From positions 432,590-496,589 of the forward strand of contig VZQC01008777.1 of assembly GCA_009823505.1 (NCBI GenBank): 64,000 nt of DNA, read 5' to 3'. A program made the translations under genes and the position numbers. The notes below the pieces were generated by a model. That model searched no databases and had not been told where the DNA came from. It was given only the letters and a program-made list of their open reading frames with translations. Origin of the DNA: Rhizomys pruinosus. Its lineage: Eukaryota; Chordata; Mammalia; Rodentia; Spalacidae. Positions 11,357-23,660 of this stretch are shown piece after piece (within the stretch, counting starts at the first letter, position 1; every line of letters starts with the position of its first letter).

Positions 11357-11902
11357 GGTAATTCATTTCTGACTCAAGCAAAGTAAACCCATGCCACTAT
11401 CTTGTTTCTTTCTACCATCTCATGTCAATAGCAAAAGAATTCCATCTAATGGTATTTTATTTTTACTATTTTGGAATGACATGTTTTACATAAAATAAGG
11501 TTAAATACGTGAGGAATTACACCATTAGTAACCAAAAATGTGTATTATAAATACAAATTAAGTCATGGCAATTATTGTTATGTAATTAGCAATAATTTCA
11601 AAAATGAGAAAAATAATATGTTTTTCTTTAGATTCATCAGAGAAATAGACTCTTGTAAATTCATCCAAACTTTCTGAAGGGTAATTTTACAACAGCATGC
11701 AAAACCTACTGTGTATACAGATTTTTCTCCTGAAATTCTACTTTAGCCAATTAGTATGGAAATAAATAATACAAATTTATATACAGAGATATTAAGCAAA
11801 ATTTTTTAACTAGGCAAAACTGGAAATGATCGTTGTACATATCTAAAGATGTTGACATGAATTTTGATCTAGTCAAATGTTACAATCAAACACTTTTTTG
11901 AG

Positions 11903-12117
11903 GGCTGTGGAGGTAGCTTAGTTAGTAGAGTGCTTACCTAATGTGTGCAAATACAATGGTTTGATCCTCAATACTGCATAAAACATGGCTTGGATCCCAA
12001 AACTGGGGATGTAGGTACAGGGAGATCAGAAGTCCAAAGTCATCCTCCCCTACATAATGAATTCCAGACCACCTCAGTCTACATGAGACCCTGATTAAAA
12101 TCCGTTATCTCCAGAGA
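11903..12117 (+). repeat. ID-B1 composite SINE (B4-type)
   Basis: An ID-like tRNA head ('ggctgtggaggtagcttagttagtagagtgcttacctaatg') is followed by a B1-related body ('aattccagaccacctcagtctacatgagacc'). This head-body order is that of the rodent B4 family. Confidence 0.78.
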
Positions 12118-12370
12118 GTAGCTCTCTGAGGTTATATAATACCAAAGGGTGACCCCCAAATAAATATATGCATGAGCACCATTAAATGGGCTCTGTGCAT
12201 TATAAATATATTCATATATACATATGTATATTTATAAATTTATGTATATATAACAATAATAATCAAAGGAGAGGACAAGAAATTGAGAGGGAGTGGAAGA
12301 ACTCGGAGGGATAGATATGATCCTAGTACAATACTCAGATATGAAATTCTCAAAAAATAAAAGAAGTGAG
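12118..12370 (+). mobile_element. L1 3' end remnant
   Basis: 'ccattaaatgggctctgtgcattataaa' then 'gagaggacaagaaattgagagggagtgg' and 'atgaaattctcaaaaaataaaag' match the end of older rodent L1 3'-UTRs. Confidence 0.6.
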
Positions 12371-13296
12371 TATAGTTGATTTCCCTACTTCTAAATGAGT
12401 GTGTGCTATTTTATTTCTGATAAATAATGTGAATACAATTTCCTATGTCTACTTAAGGATCCCCAAGCTCTATTCATTACTAATTCATTGTATTTGAATA
12501 ACAGTTGTTCTCTATATGAGAACATTTGGTTCTGTGTGGAACACTTACAACATCCCCTGGGTCGGAAATGTTGGTCATCAAAAGTGTGTCACATGTAAGC
12601 ATTTCAATAGACTGCATGCCATTAAAATGTTTATGGAAATATCATCACTTAATTATGGGTTCTCAAAGCAGAAAAGATGATTAAGTGATATCTATGCAAA
12701 TATCTTTCTGATGACTGAGCTTCTTCCCTTGAATCTCTATAATTATTGTTATAATGAATCTCCAGTGACTTAGAGCTCATTCTCTCTGAAAGGAACTTAC
12801 TTCATCTTTGGAAAGCTGTGATTACCAGAAAATATTTTCTATATTTAACAGCAGTTTGAATTTATTTAATTGTAAATTATTTATTCATATCCTTTGCAGT
12901 TTTTGTCTAGGAAGTGATTTTTTTCCCTTTTCATGTGAATCATGAGAGTTTCTGAGATTCTGCTCATATTAGAGCTATCAGTCATTTGCATGTTGGTTTC
13001 ATATTCTGCTTTTAGGCCTGGTATATCCTTTTCTGTCATAAGGTGAGTAGAGGATTTCACTATATTTGAGTCATGCTTTCAAATTTTAAATGTAACTCTG
13101 AAGTTCATCAGGTCTGATATCAATGTACAGTTTGTGCTAACAACACAGAGTATGTTTTTCATGGAAACTAGGGTGTGCCATTGTTTTCTTGCTAAGTTCT
13201 CTATTTCTCTAGTGTAGTAAGTAGTGGAGTTATGGATTAATTAGGATTCTCATAATTACTGATAAGAATATATGATAAACATTTATATATAAAGAA
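12371..13296. other. Intron, no recognisable feature
   Basis: AT-rich, nothing recognised. Confidence 0.5.
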
Positions 13297-13497
13297 ATGG
13301 GGCATAGTTCAGTTTCTTAGTGTGCTTTCCTATCATCGATGAAGCCCTGGACTCAGTCTCCAGCCTTGTATATACAATGTGCTCTCCTGTGAGCCTCATA
13401 TTCAGCAGGGGATTACAGGAGGCTCAGAAACTCAAAGTCATACTTGGCTTCATAGGAAATTTGAGGCCATCCTAGGATATATGGGGTCCTGAGAAGT
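13297..13497 (+). repeat. ID-B1 composite SINE (B4-type)
   Basis: An ID-like head ('ggggcatagttcagtttcttagtgtgctttcctatcatcgatgaagccctgg') and a B1-derived body ('ggaggctcagaaactcaaagtcatacttgg..gaggccatcctagg'). Confidence 0.75.
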
Positions 13498-14279
13498 AAC
13501 TTTCATATGTTGAGATGTGTGTTTTACTTTTGCAATGTTCAAAGATTATTTAATTTGAAAGAAATTAGAGAAGAGACCCAATTATCATGCTGGAGGGTAC
13601 TCATCCATGTATCTGAGAATGCAGAGACTGGTGCTTGGTTATCACCTGAAAACCTATCACATACACAGGTACAGAAGTAGAGAAGAGAAAACAGCTTTGG
13701 AGTCATGCAGCCCTTGGGTTAGTTTGTGCTTTTCGCTCTTGGTATACGACCTTGAACCGGCCAATGAAGAAAATCTACTGGAAAGAAAAGGGACCAGGAA
13801 TCCTGAATACTTTTTAATCCTGCAGTTGAGAACCACTTCAGAAATCAATAAGGATGTTTGCTCCTCATTTATAGAAATTATCTATTCAAAAGCATTCAGC
13901 TACTTGGAGCAGTTCTGAACTGGGAGGTGGGAGGGCATGTGGTTCTCAGCAACTCTAAACTAAAATTACAAAAAACCCCTTAGAACTGCCAAATTAACAA
14001 AGAAAACAGTAGCATATGCAAAGTCATGTTAAGGGGAAAATCTGTTTGTGTCTGATAGTTCCCCTAAAGCCATGTCTAATATGAAGCTGGTTAAAATCAG
14101 AGGAGGAAAAAGGAAAAGACTTGGCATGCATTCAAGTGCTGGCTCAGTTTGTAATAAGCTTAGCTAAGGAAATAATGAATTAAAAAGAACATTAGACATG
14201 CAAAAAAGAGAATGGGACTCATTTTAAGGAAGGATTTCAACGATACAGAAAAGGGTCCCAAGTCACATAAAAACAAGCC
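13498..14279. other. Intron, no recognisable feature
   Basis: Contains a 103-codon open frame (13607-13918) with no motif I recognise and no splice context. Considered non-coding. Confidence 0.5.
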
Positions 14280-14385
14280 ATGTATGAGGTGGATGGCTGA
14301 GTCTGGAGGATAAACGGTTTGAGGCCAGCCTGGGCTACTTAGTGATTAGTTCCAGGCCATCTTGGGCTGCAGATTGAGATCCTAT
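14280..14385 (+). repeat. B1-related SINE fragment
   Basis: 'ctggaggataaacggtttgaggccagcctgggctacttagtg' followed by 'gagatcctatga' is a diverged B1 core. Confidence 0.65.
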
Positions 14386-14394
14386 GATGAAAAA

Positions 14395-14831
14395 TGTTCC
14401 AGTTTACTTCCTGTTGCTGGCAATAAACACTGTGACTAAAAGCAATATGCAGCGGAATGGGTGTGTTTCCTCTTATGACATTGATGTTTTAGTCATCATC
14501 AATGGAAGCCAAAGCAGGAACCTAAGGCAGAGATTTGCGCCAGAAACTATAGAGGATGGCTGCTTGCTGGCTTGCTTATATCAGTGAAGGACTGAGCAGC
14601 AGCAGCAGCAGCAATAGAACATAAGCTTGGTAGTGACAGGGAAGGCCAAAGAAACAAAAGGCAAATGATCTTCATCCTAAATGTCCCTTTTATTTTTATC
14701 TCAGTTAGTATCAGAAGATGCTACCCAAATTTGGGGTGGGTCTTCCTACATCAACTGAAAATTTCTCAATTAAGGCTCTGATTCACGTGTTTCTAATTTG
14801 AAGCAATTTGACATTAAAACTAACCATCACA
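14395..14831 (-). mobile_element. Solo LTR, old, same superfamily as the provirus at 3577-5552
   Basis: Begins TGTTCCAG and ends CATCACA (TG..CA). It aligns by eye with the provirus LTRs: 'ggaggatggctgcttgctggcttgctt', 'caattaaggctctg' and 'gacattaaaacta' sit at matching places. A GCA run lies at about 14597-14614. Much more diverged than the provirus LTRs. Confidence 0.75.
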
Positions 14832-15156
14832 AACAAACAAAAAATAAGCAAAAACATGTTAGCTAACATATTTATGTTCTAAAATGACACTTTGCAGTAA
14901 AAGCCACTAAGTATAAAACATTATAAAAAAGACATGGATGGAAAGTAAGTCCTGATATCCAGAATTAAAGAGAATTGGTAACAGATATCATGGAAGTAAA
15001 AATATGAGACAGTGGTTTCACATGGCTAGTTTTATTTCCTACAGCTGTAAGGTGAGAAGAGGATTGAAAGAAAGAATGGATGGCCACATTAAATCAATAG
15101 AACTGACAATCTTCATGTTCTTTGGCCCTCCATCCTGTCTCTGTGTTTACTATGAT

Positions 15157-15170
15157 CCTTTCTTTCTTTT

Positions 15171-15257
<87 letters not shown>

Positions 15258-15403
15258 CTCTCTCTCTCTCTCCCTCCCTCCCCCCCTCCCCCCCTCCCGT
15301 CCCTTCCTTCCTTCCTTCCTTCCTTCCTTCCTTCCTTCCTTCCTTCCTTCCTTCCTTCCATTTTCCTTCTTTCCTCCTTCCCTCCCTCCCTTCCTTCCTT
15401 CAG
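15157..15403 (+). repeat. Compound polypyrimidine microsatellite
   Basis: (TTTC)n, then (CT)n, then C-rich CCCTCCC units, then (TTCC)n, about 245 bp almost purely C/T on the plus strand. The Gabrb2 transcript, read from the minus strand, would be purine-only here. Long open frames across it are artefacts of the repeat. Confidence 0.97.
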
Positions 15404-16424
15404 AATGAAAACAAAGGAAGAAAAGATGGCTTCGCAGTTGTCTGAAATGGCACTGCACATTACAGCCTGATACATTATGCATGCCATTGTGGTAGGAGGG
15501 TTTCTGCTGCTCTAAGTGGAGAAGCAGAAGATGACTGACTGATAGGTATAATTCCAGCCTCCATTCTTGTGGAGGGCTCTGGAGAGCAATGATCTGCCAT
15601 TCATCTGTTCTGTTGTGGACCAAACAGGAGGCTTTGGGCATAAATTTTATCATGAAGGGTGCTAAGGATTCAGGTTAAAGAGAAAGATGTCTCAGCTGAT
15701 AGTGCAGGCTATAAATGATGAGATGGCTCTCCAGGGTGAACAGCAGGCTTCTTTTCCTGAAGATGATGTGTAAAGAACAGGCTCATTTGTCAAGAGGAAG
15801 CGGTGGGCAGGTATTCCTGAAGGAAGTATGGTCTGTATTTTCTTATTTGTGTAAATGCCCTCTGTACCTGTTAATTTCCAACAATCAAAGCAAGTGTTCA
15901 AATTATTTGAAGCCTCAGCAAATTTATGCTGATTGGATTTTATTGAATTTTAGCTGAATAAAATAGGTAATGACTATAAAGCTTGCTCAGTGTCATTGCA
16001 CATCTAAGAGTTTGTACTACAGCCTATAAACATTAAAGAAATCAACACAGGCTTAACTGAACAAGGGCTAAGTTAAGATACATTTCTGTCATGTAATTAT
16101 TGACAAAATGAGTTAGGAGCCTTCTTAAAGTAGTGGATACAGTATTTCATGTTGACTCCAGTGATCTTGGAGGAGTTTCAGATTATTAAGACATTGTGGT
16201 GGAATACTAAAATGATACTAATAAGTAATTATTTCTAAATGAATTATTTTAAGGGATTAAGATATTTCTATTTATCTGAAAGCAACTATGTTGTCATAAT
16301 GTGAATCTCTCAATGGGCTCTAGAATCCACCCAGACTCTGTAATTACTGTATATGGATGGAGAGTATGTATCCACATTTTAGAGTAATATAAAATTAATG
16401 GAGGAATATATGAATTCCTAAACA
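15404..16424. other. Intron, no recognisable feature
   Basis: No supported gene or repeat. Short open frames overlap both strands without recognisable motifs. Confidence 0.5.
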
Positions 16425-16590
16425 TAAAAAAAGACTGAGAGAAAGATGCAGGACAGTTATGGCAGAATGCATGACCTGGGATGGGGGTGGGGTGGAGTGG
16501 GGGGAAGGGAAAGGGGAATATGCCTGAACTGAATTGAAAAATGATGTATGAAATACACAAAACATCAATAAAAAAATAAAAAAGATACAT
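16425..16590 (+). mobile_element. L1 3' tail, 5' truncated
   Basis: A young-looking tail: 'gactgagagaaagatgcagg', 'ggcagaatgcatgacctggg', a strongly G-rich block (16478-16518), 'gaattgaaaaatgatgtatg', then AATAAA-rich A tail. No upstream L1 sequence. Confidence 0.85.
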
Positions 16591-16797
16591 TGTACCAGTG
16601 TGGCATAAGTATTTTTTTTCCACTCAGCCTGCACTCTCTCCCTCTACACTCATGAAGGACAGAAGAACGATCATCAATGACAAGTGGCAGTTGCAGCAAA
16701 GCAACCAAGAGCTGGCTTCATGCTCAGGAGAGAATGCTACGTCTACTCCTCATGGTTTCTGGTACTCTACACAGTCAGAGAAACTTCTCTAGTAACA

Positions 16798-16956
16798 TGC
16801 CGGGTGTGGTGGCGCACACCTTTAATCCTAGCACTTGAGAGGCAGAGGCAGGTGGATCTTTGTGAGTTCAAGGCCAGCCTGGTCTACAAAGTGAGTTCCA
16901 GGACAGCTGGGGCTACAGGGAGACCCTGTCTCAAAAAAAAAAAAAAAAAAAAAAAG
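16798..16956 (+). repeat. B1 SINE, full length
   Basis: Starts 'gccgggtgtggtggcgcacacc', contains 'ttcaaggccagcctggtctac' and ends in 'ccctgtctc' plus about 22 A. Little diverged. Confidence 0.95.
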
Positions 16957-17249
16957 GAAATGATTCCTGAAAGTATAGACTTGACACAAGTATTTTTTAC
17001 TTGTTTTCTCAATAACATCCTTGTGTTTCTCAAGCTTCCACCCAAAAGGATATATGCCTTTACCTTGGAAGAAAAATGATAGACTAATAATTAACAAATG
17101 TTTACCTTCACTGAGATAAGTACAAGGAAACAAGAGAATGATTACTATTCTGATATTGGTGGTAGAAAACAATACAGAAAGAAGGTTAGGATTATATATT
17201 TGGTTATTTCTGTGTGAGTAAAGAAGTCATAATATTCCTGATTTTTAAA

Positions 17250-17515
17250 ATTGCCCCTTTTCTAAGCCTAGGGAACAATCTGCGGAAGAGGGGGCACGGT
17301 AGAATGTAAGGGCTGCGATTGAGGTGAATGGTGAAACTACAACAATATAGACTGGACACTCATTTGATCAACTTGATTGAACATACAAGCGCCCCCCTGC
17401 TGGATGGTGGGACCCATGAGCTGTGTGAGTTTGGGCACAACTGCTTGCAAATTGGTTTTACATGAAGGATGCTTGCACTCACAAATTATCACTTATTGTT
17501 AAAAAAAATGAAAAC
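17250..17515 (+). repeat. Repeat R1, 3' part only (copy C)
   Basis: Repeats the last 260 bp of R1 copies A and B, starting 'gccccttttctaagcctagg' and ending in an A-rich run with AAAAC units. It leads directly into an L1 tail, as in copy B. Confidence 0.85.
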
Positions 17516-17695
17516 AAAACAAAACAAAAAAGGGAGAAAGATGCAGAAAAGTTACGGCAGAATGCATGATCTGGGATGGGTAGGGGTGGGGTGGGGGGAA
17601 GGGAAGGGGATATATGCCTGAACTGAATTGGAAAATGATGTATGAAATACACAAAGCATCAATAAAAATAAAAATAAAAAATAAATAAAATTCTT
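17516..17695 (+). mobile_element. L1 3' tail joined to R1
   Basis: 'gggagaaagatgcagaaaag', 'ggcagaatgcatgatctggg', a G-rich block (17574-17611), 'aaaatgatgtatgaaatacac', A-rich end. It continues R1 without other intervening sequence. Confidence 0.85.
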
Positions 17696-18924
17696 TCTAG
17701 AAAATGTTAGAAAAAGTTTTAAAATAAAATATTCTATTATGAGGTAACCAACAGCTTTCTAATTGGATGAAAGGCCCACCAGACAGGAGGGATCTCATGC
17801 CTGGTACTATAACTCTGGCCAAGATCCCCTGGCTTGGGTGGTCCTATGTGGTATTACTATTATTTTGCTAAAGGGATGTGGTTTTCAACTGCCTTTTAAT
17901 TAATGTGTGCTCTCAAATTTTTAATTGCCTTTTATCATAGCCTTAAAGTAAGCAGTACAGTAGATGAAAAAACAAAATTATTTTCAGAGAAAGTGGTTTT
18001 GATTTCAGAGACTCGTACCTTCCCAAAGTGCAGAAAATCAGTGATTATTGTGGTCCCAGCCTTAAAATAATCACTTAGTCCACCATTTTTATGGCTCACA
18101 AGACATTGAGGAAGAGGGTCAGGAGGTACATAAGAGCTGGAAGACAGGGTATAGTTCAGAATGCAATTCCCTAGACTTAAAACAATTATTAAGTCACAAC
18201 TGTAATGACCTGTACTATGTATACATCAGACCAGCCCTAAAGAGCAGTCAGACAAAGAAGGAGGAAAGGCTCACAGGCCTCAGCATTATCTCTGAATTAT
18301 TGGCTATAAACAGATTCTGGGAGTGAAGAATCGTCTTTAGTTGTGTAAATGCTGCTGACCCTTGGTTCCAATGGCTATTACCAAACCAATGTTCAAATAT
18401 ATACCCCTGGTGAAACTCGGTAGATCACAGAATAAAATGAATAGACATTAGCAGCAGGGGGAGGTTTGTATGGAAAGTGGAGGGTACACAAGGATTGTAG
18501 GGAGGCGAGGGATGAAAGTGCTCACTATGTGCAGTATGTCCATGCTCAAAATTACTTAAGATATTTTAAAATTAAAAATAACAAAGCTAGAATATATTGG
18601 TTTGATAATTGCTGTTGTTTACATGAATGCAAGAGCAATTTGGAATGAGAAAAACAAAATTTATATTACAAAGTTATTTCTCTTTATTCAAATGAATGTG
18701 TCTATAAATTATCAGCACATTGAACAATCACTCCAAATGGCTTCAGGAAGTCTCAGATAGCTAGTATATAGGCCTATTAACTGGAGGGTTGCACCTCACA
18801 GGTCAACTTGGAGTTTGGTCACCATGTGTCACAATGAAACTTCCCTTCTTTTAAGTTGACTGCCTCAGATATTTCATCAAAGTAATGGAAAACTAACACA
18901 GAGACCTGCATTAAGAAATGAGAG
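17696..18924. other. Intron, no recognisable feature
   Basis: Nothing supported in 1.2 kb. Confidence 0.5.
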
Positions 18925-19098
18925 TTAAACCAGGAATAGTGTTACAGGCCTTCGATCCTATGATTCTGGAGGCAGAGCAAGAAGACCTCTGTGACTCCAG
19001 TGTGGTCTCCATAGGGAGTTCCAGGCAGCTGCAGTTACATGAAGACCATATCTCAGAAACAAAAGAAAACAAACAAAAATAAATAAATAAATAAATAG
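18925..19098 (+). repeat. B1 SINE, diverged, with (AAAT)n tail
   Basis: 'accaggaatagtgttacaggccttcgatcc', 'gattctggaggcagagcaag' and 'gtctccatagggagttccagg', then an A-rich end with AAAT repeats (19077-19097). Confidence 0.82.
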
Positions 19099-19119
19099 TT
19101 AATGTATTATAACACACAT

Positions 19120-19252
19120 TTTATTTTATTTTTCTGACAGTCTCAGCCTGCCTGAAACTCACTTTGTAGACCAGGCTGGCCTATATCTCAGAGACCTGCT
19201 TGCTTTTGTCTGCCTAAGGCTGAGATTAAAAGCATGCACCACCTCACCTGAC
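19120..19252 (-). repeat. B1 SINE, diverged
   Basis: The reverse B1 pattern 'actcactttgtagaccaggctggcc' ... 'gagattaaaagcatgcaccacc'. It lies head to head with the plus-strand B1 just before it. Confidence 0.85.
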
Positions 19253-20200
19253 TTTATTGATATTTTTAAATAGGCTCATGCCTACTAAAAACATCCTGGA
19301 AGATGATTTTTAGCAAATGTCAAACTCAAATATGGAAAAGTTTATTTCATAGTTATTTAGCCTCTTGTATGCTTGAACAATATCTATGTATTAATTTTAA
19401 TGAAAAAAACAAATTTTATGGAAAATATTACAGATTCTTTAAAATATATGCCAAGTTTGTCTAAGTGATGAATGTGTACATTTATACAATATAAATATTA
19501 CTATAGTGTCTCAACTACTTCTCCCTTCTCTGAAGTTTCTAGAAAAAAAGCAAATGTTAAGGTTCCTAGACAACTGATCCAGTGAGTAGAGATTGATGAT
19601 ACTGAATCATCACAATGTTACATATCTAGAGCCAAATAATCTTGGATTATCTTTGGTTCCCGTAATAGAAGTTCTTGTCCATCTCTTTGTCTAACCTAAA
19701 CCAACTACCAGATAATACCTTTGGAATGTATTATCAGATTATCAGATTGTACAATAGTGAAGAGAGTCACCAAGTAACATCATAATCTATAGTAGAGACT
19801 TTTTTTTTCCTTCTTTGCTCTAACCCACCTATTTCATGTTCCTGTAAATGTATTTGAAAAATGCCCTGAATTATCACTTTCTTTTATTCTGAGGCAAAAG
19901 TTTATGTAAACACTTATACATTGGAGCATGTTATTTGGTGCAGCCTGAATGCAGTTAAATATATTTGGCTCAGAATAAATGATCTCTTTTCCCTTTGAGG
20001 TAAACACTGTGCTTTGCTATAATGTTTTTCTGTGTATATATACATACAGGCATACACATAAACACACAAATAAGTTAGAGATAAGAATTTTAATTCTTTG
20101 ACATTTCATGTACGCTTATAGCATATTTTGAAGATCTTCAACTCCCACTCTTCCTTAAACCATAGCCAACTTCCAACCGTCCTCCCAACTTCATGTTCAT
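19253..20200. other. Intron, no recognisable feature
   Basis: AT-rich; nothing supported. Confidence 0.5.
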
Positions 20201-20285
20201 ATGCATGTATGTATGTATGTATGTATGTATATGTGATATATTGTATTATTTGTATATAATAAATATCATATATATATATAAATCA
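20201..20285 (+). repeat. (ATGT)n and (TA)n simple repeats
   Basis: Seven ATGT units (20201-20229), then AT-rich sequence with a TA run near 20270-20281. Confidence 0.9.
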
Positions 20286-20529
20286 ATATAATAATATATA
20301 CTCTATCCTGTGTCCAAATCCAGTTGGCAAATACCCGCCATCTCCAACCTACCAGAGACTACACTTCTTTTTTCTTTTCTTTTTAACCAGTTTATGACTA
20401 TGTTTTAAACTCCCTCCAATAAAACAATTACAAAAAAAATACAATACAAAAAGAGAATAAAAAACATTTAAAACGTAAGTACATATGTCTTTTATTATGA
20501 ATTTTTTTTTGCACACCTATACACCTTTT

Positions 20530-21940
20530 TTTCAAATCCCCACACATAAAACAAAATTAATCCACAGGCTATCAAAGACCTCACACGTGAACCCCCAAAC
20601 TCTGAATGATATGAAGAAAAAGTTGGCAGCAGATACAAGACATAGTACATAGGAAAAAGAACTTTCAAACAGACAGCAGCTGCGCACAGAACATAAGATC
20701 GACAGACAATTACGTGACACAATGGAACCTCCTTACAAAACTCCAAACGCTTCTGGTACATCAAAGAAACAATTCAAGGAAGTGAGACAGAAAATACCCA
20801 CAGAGTGGCGGAGAACCTCACCGCAGCTACATCTGACCAAGCATGTATTTCCAGAATATATAAACTACTTCAAAAAACAAAGAAAGAAGAAAAACAACAA
20901 ATGAAACCCGCAACTCTACCAAATATCGCAACAGAATGACGAGCTACACAAGAACTAACCAAGAGACACAAGGAAAGGCCAATTAGACGCAACTGTCTGA
21001 GAAACACTCATAGAACTGCTAACATCACTACTCATTAAAGAAATGCAAATGAAACCACTTAAGATATCATCTTACTCCATAAGACTGGCTAGAATCAAGA
21101 AAACAAACTGATACCCAGTGCTGAGGAGAGATATGTAGGGAAAGGGGAACACACTCATCCACTGCCACTGGAGGGAATGTAACTCATTAACAGAGCCACC
21201 ATATGGAAAGCAGATGTGGAGAACCCTGGAAGAACTGAGAATAGAAATTGCCCCACCCGACCCCACGCCATACAACTCCTACCATGTCTGACCCTCAAAA
21301 ACTTAACGCCACCACAGAAGTATACATGCATGGCCCATCTTTATTGCAGCTCTCTTCACGAATAGCAAGGAGCCCTGGAACCAAACACACTACAAATGCC
21401 ACCCCACTCAACCTGACGATGGATAGAGGAGAAAATGTGGTAACATCTACAACCAATGGAGTTCGATGACAGCCAGTTAAAAACAACACCCCAGAACATC
21501 ACAACGCAGACCTTTTGACAGCGGGAACCCCAAAATAACTGAGTAGGAGACTAGAGGGACATCATGCTGAGTGACTAATACACAGTTCCAGCATAAAACA
21601 AACGACGAATGGTATCCCTCATGTGGATGCTAGGCCAATACCCAGTTGTAAGTATTCTTCAATGTTTCTTATTATTTTTTGTGTAGGGCCCCTGAGCTTT
21701 GTACCAAGCAGTTGGGCATAACGCAGTTTGGAAACAACAACAGAAAAGACTGCATCAAAGAACTGACTGAAACAGTGAACTTCTGCTCAAAACAGTCAGC
21801 TTCCCCATGGAAAATATTGAGAATGACTAAGAGATGGAAAGCATGTCTGGCAGAATGCATGAGCTCTGGCGGGGTGGGGGAATGAGCGGGAACACAGGTC
21901 TAGATTTGTTAAAAATAAATAAATAAATAAATTTATGTGA
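20530..21940 (+). mobile_element. L1 ORF2 3' part and 3' end, degenerate
   Basis: The order matches the ORF2 C-terminal region: 'caaagacctcacacgtgaaccc', 'cagagtggcggagaacctc', 'aaagaaatgcaaatgaaaccac', 'ccactgccactggagggaatg', 'ccatctttattgcagctctcttcacgaatag'. The 3'-UTR stretch shared with 2523-2790 and the tail 'ggcagaatgcatgagctctgg' with a G-rich patch and AAAT repeats follow. Many frameshifts. Confidence 0.85.
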
Positions 21941-21949
21941 AAAAAAAAC

Positions 21950-23160
21950 TTTTTAATTTTTATTGAGCGCCTTTCATACAACATTTCTTAATCAAATTTA
22001 GACTCATTTCCCCATCCATGCCCACCCCTCATGCTCCCTTCCCCCAATCAGAGCTCATGGATTCTGTCATACACAAGTCCTGTCTTGCATCTTTTTCTCA
22101 GTCTTTTATAACCTTTTTGGTGCACAGGTTTACTGTTTTGATCCGTTCTTTGAGTAGTTTTTCTCTTTTTTTGTTCCCCTTTGATTTTATATTATTCCAA
22201 AATATACACTCCACACATAAATCAAAATTACAAAATCTGGAAATAAACTATAGGTTAATTCCAAAGCTCATTTAGAGATTTACTTTTTAACAGCAAAGTT
22301 GCATGCAGGTAAAAAGAAGTATAACTTTACATTCTCAAGTATAACTTTACATTCTCTCTTTTTTTTAGAATATGAATATTAACTTTCCTATATGATAGAA
22401 CACACCATAGGATTACATAAGGATAAATTATGAATGGTTGTAGCCTGTATCAATAAAAAGAGAAAATATTATTTTACAAAATATTTTAACTGTTAAATAT
22501 AATTTTTTTAAACCAAAAGATGTCATGTTTTCTGCAAGGAAGTGCTTGTAGGTTCCTCCTTGGCAAACCCAAACAACCATCAACCATCAATCTTGCCCCT
22601 GTGCTCCACACTGGGGTCCCTCTTAAAAAAAATCTGACTTCCTCCTAGCCAGAGTGGGCTGTCACTATCTCCTCAGTTAGGTATGGAAGCTGGCGAGACC
22701 CTCCACCTCCATGCTGGAGTGTGCATTGGCTTGATCTTCTGCATATTTTGGTGCAGGCTGCCAGAGCTGCTATGAGTTCATGATTGCATTTGTCCTTTTA
22801 TGTCCTGATGACCCTTTTGGCCCCAGTCTTACATGACCTCTGCCTCTTACAATTTTTCCACCCCCTCTTTAGAGATGTTTCCCAAGCATTTGGGAGAATG
22901 GGTTTAATCCATATAACATTTATGGATGAGCACTACACAGATTTGTATTATACCCGTTGTGAATTTATGCATTAACCACTGTCCACTTCACACAGAAGCT
23001 TCTCCACTGAGAACTGAGAGCTGTGCTAATATATTGATATAGAAATACATATTTAGAGGACAGTTTGATACTATGTCCATTTAACAAATTAGTGGTAAGT
23101 TTATTCCTGGGGCCTATGAGCTATATACCCATGAGTTCTATGTCATATTTAAAATACCAG
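21950..23160 (-). mobile_element. L1 3'-UTR and tail, minus strand
   Basis: The left end is a reversed L1 tail ('tttttattgagcgcctttcatac', C-rich block, 'catctttttctcagtc'). 22540-23150 reads in reverse as Lx-type 3'-UTR ('gaactcatagcagctctggcagcctgcacc', 'ctggagtgtgc' reversed). It meets the plus-strand L1 tail to tail at about 21945. A 20-bp direct duplication lies at 22317-22356. Confidence 0.75.
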
Positions 23161-23616
23161 GAATATGTTTCCTTCTGTGGAACAGCCTAAATATGTTGTT
23201 CAACCCTAAGGGATTCATGCCACTTTATACTCATGGATGTATATTCCCAGGCCAATTGCTATTTGAACTTGCAGTGTTCAGAGATGAATAAGTCTACTGA
23301 TGCTTTTTTTTCTCCACAGCAGCTAACAAAGCACCTTCCTCTACTATGAAAGCCAAGTAGCAGGGAAGAAACTTCCTAGTCAGTACCAGGTAGATTTCTT
23401 TGTCTTATTGATGTCTTCAGCAATATGGTTTTATTATCAAGATTGTGTGGTCCAAAAATGGTAATAATTTATATTATTTTTGAGTCCCAAGACATCCATG
23501 ACCAACAGTCCTCAGGAAGGTATCCTATACCTAGCGCTAAGCTTTTTATTTCATAACTTATCGCTTCTGGGAGGTAATTATCTTCTGTAGAGTAACTCCA
23601 GTTAAGCTCTTTTGTT

Positions 23617-23620
23617 CGTG

Positions 23621-23657
<37 letters not shown>
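23617..23657 (+). repeat. (TG)n microsatellite
   Basis: TG run with one C interruption. Confidence 0.95.

Positions 23658-23660
<3 letters not shown>

Noticed and set aside
13607..13918. 103-codon open frame
   Set aside because: No recognisable domain, no codon pattern or splice context; consistent with chance in 64 kb.
15004..15653. Open frames of 107-167 codons on both strands
   Set aside because: They come from the TTTC/CT/TTCC tract (poly Phe-Leu-Ser or Lys-Glu-Arg) and have no domain.
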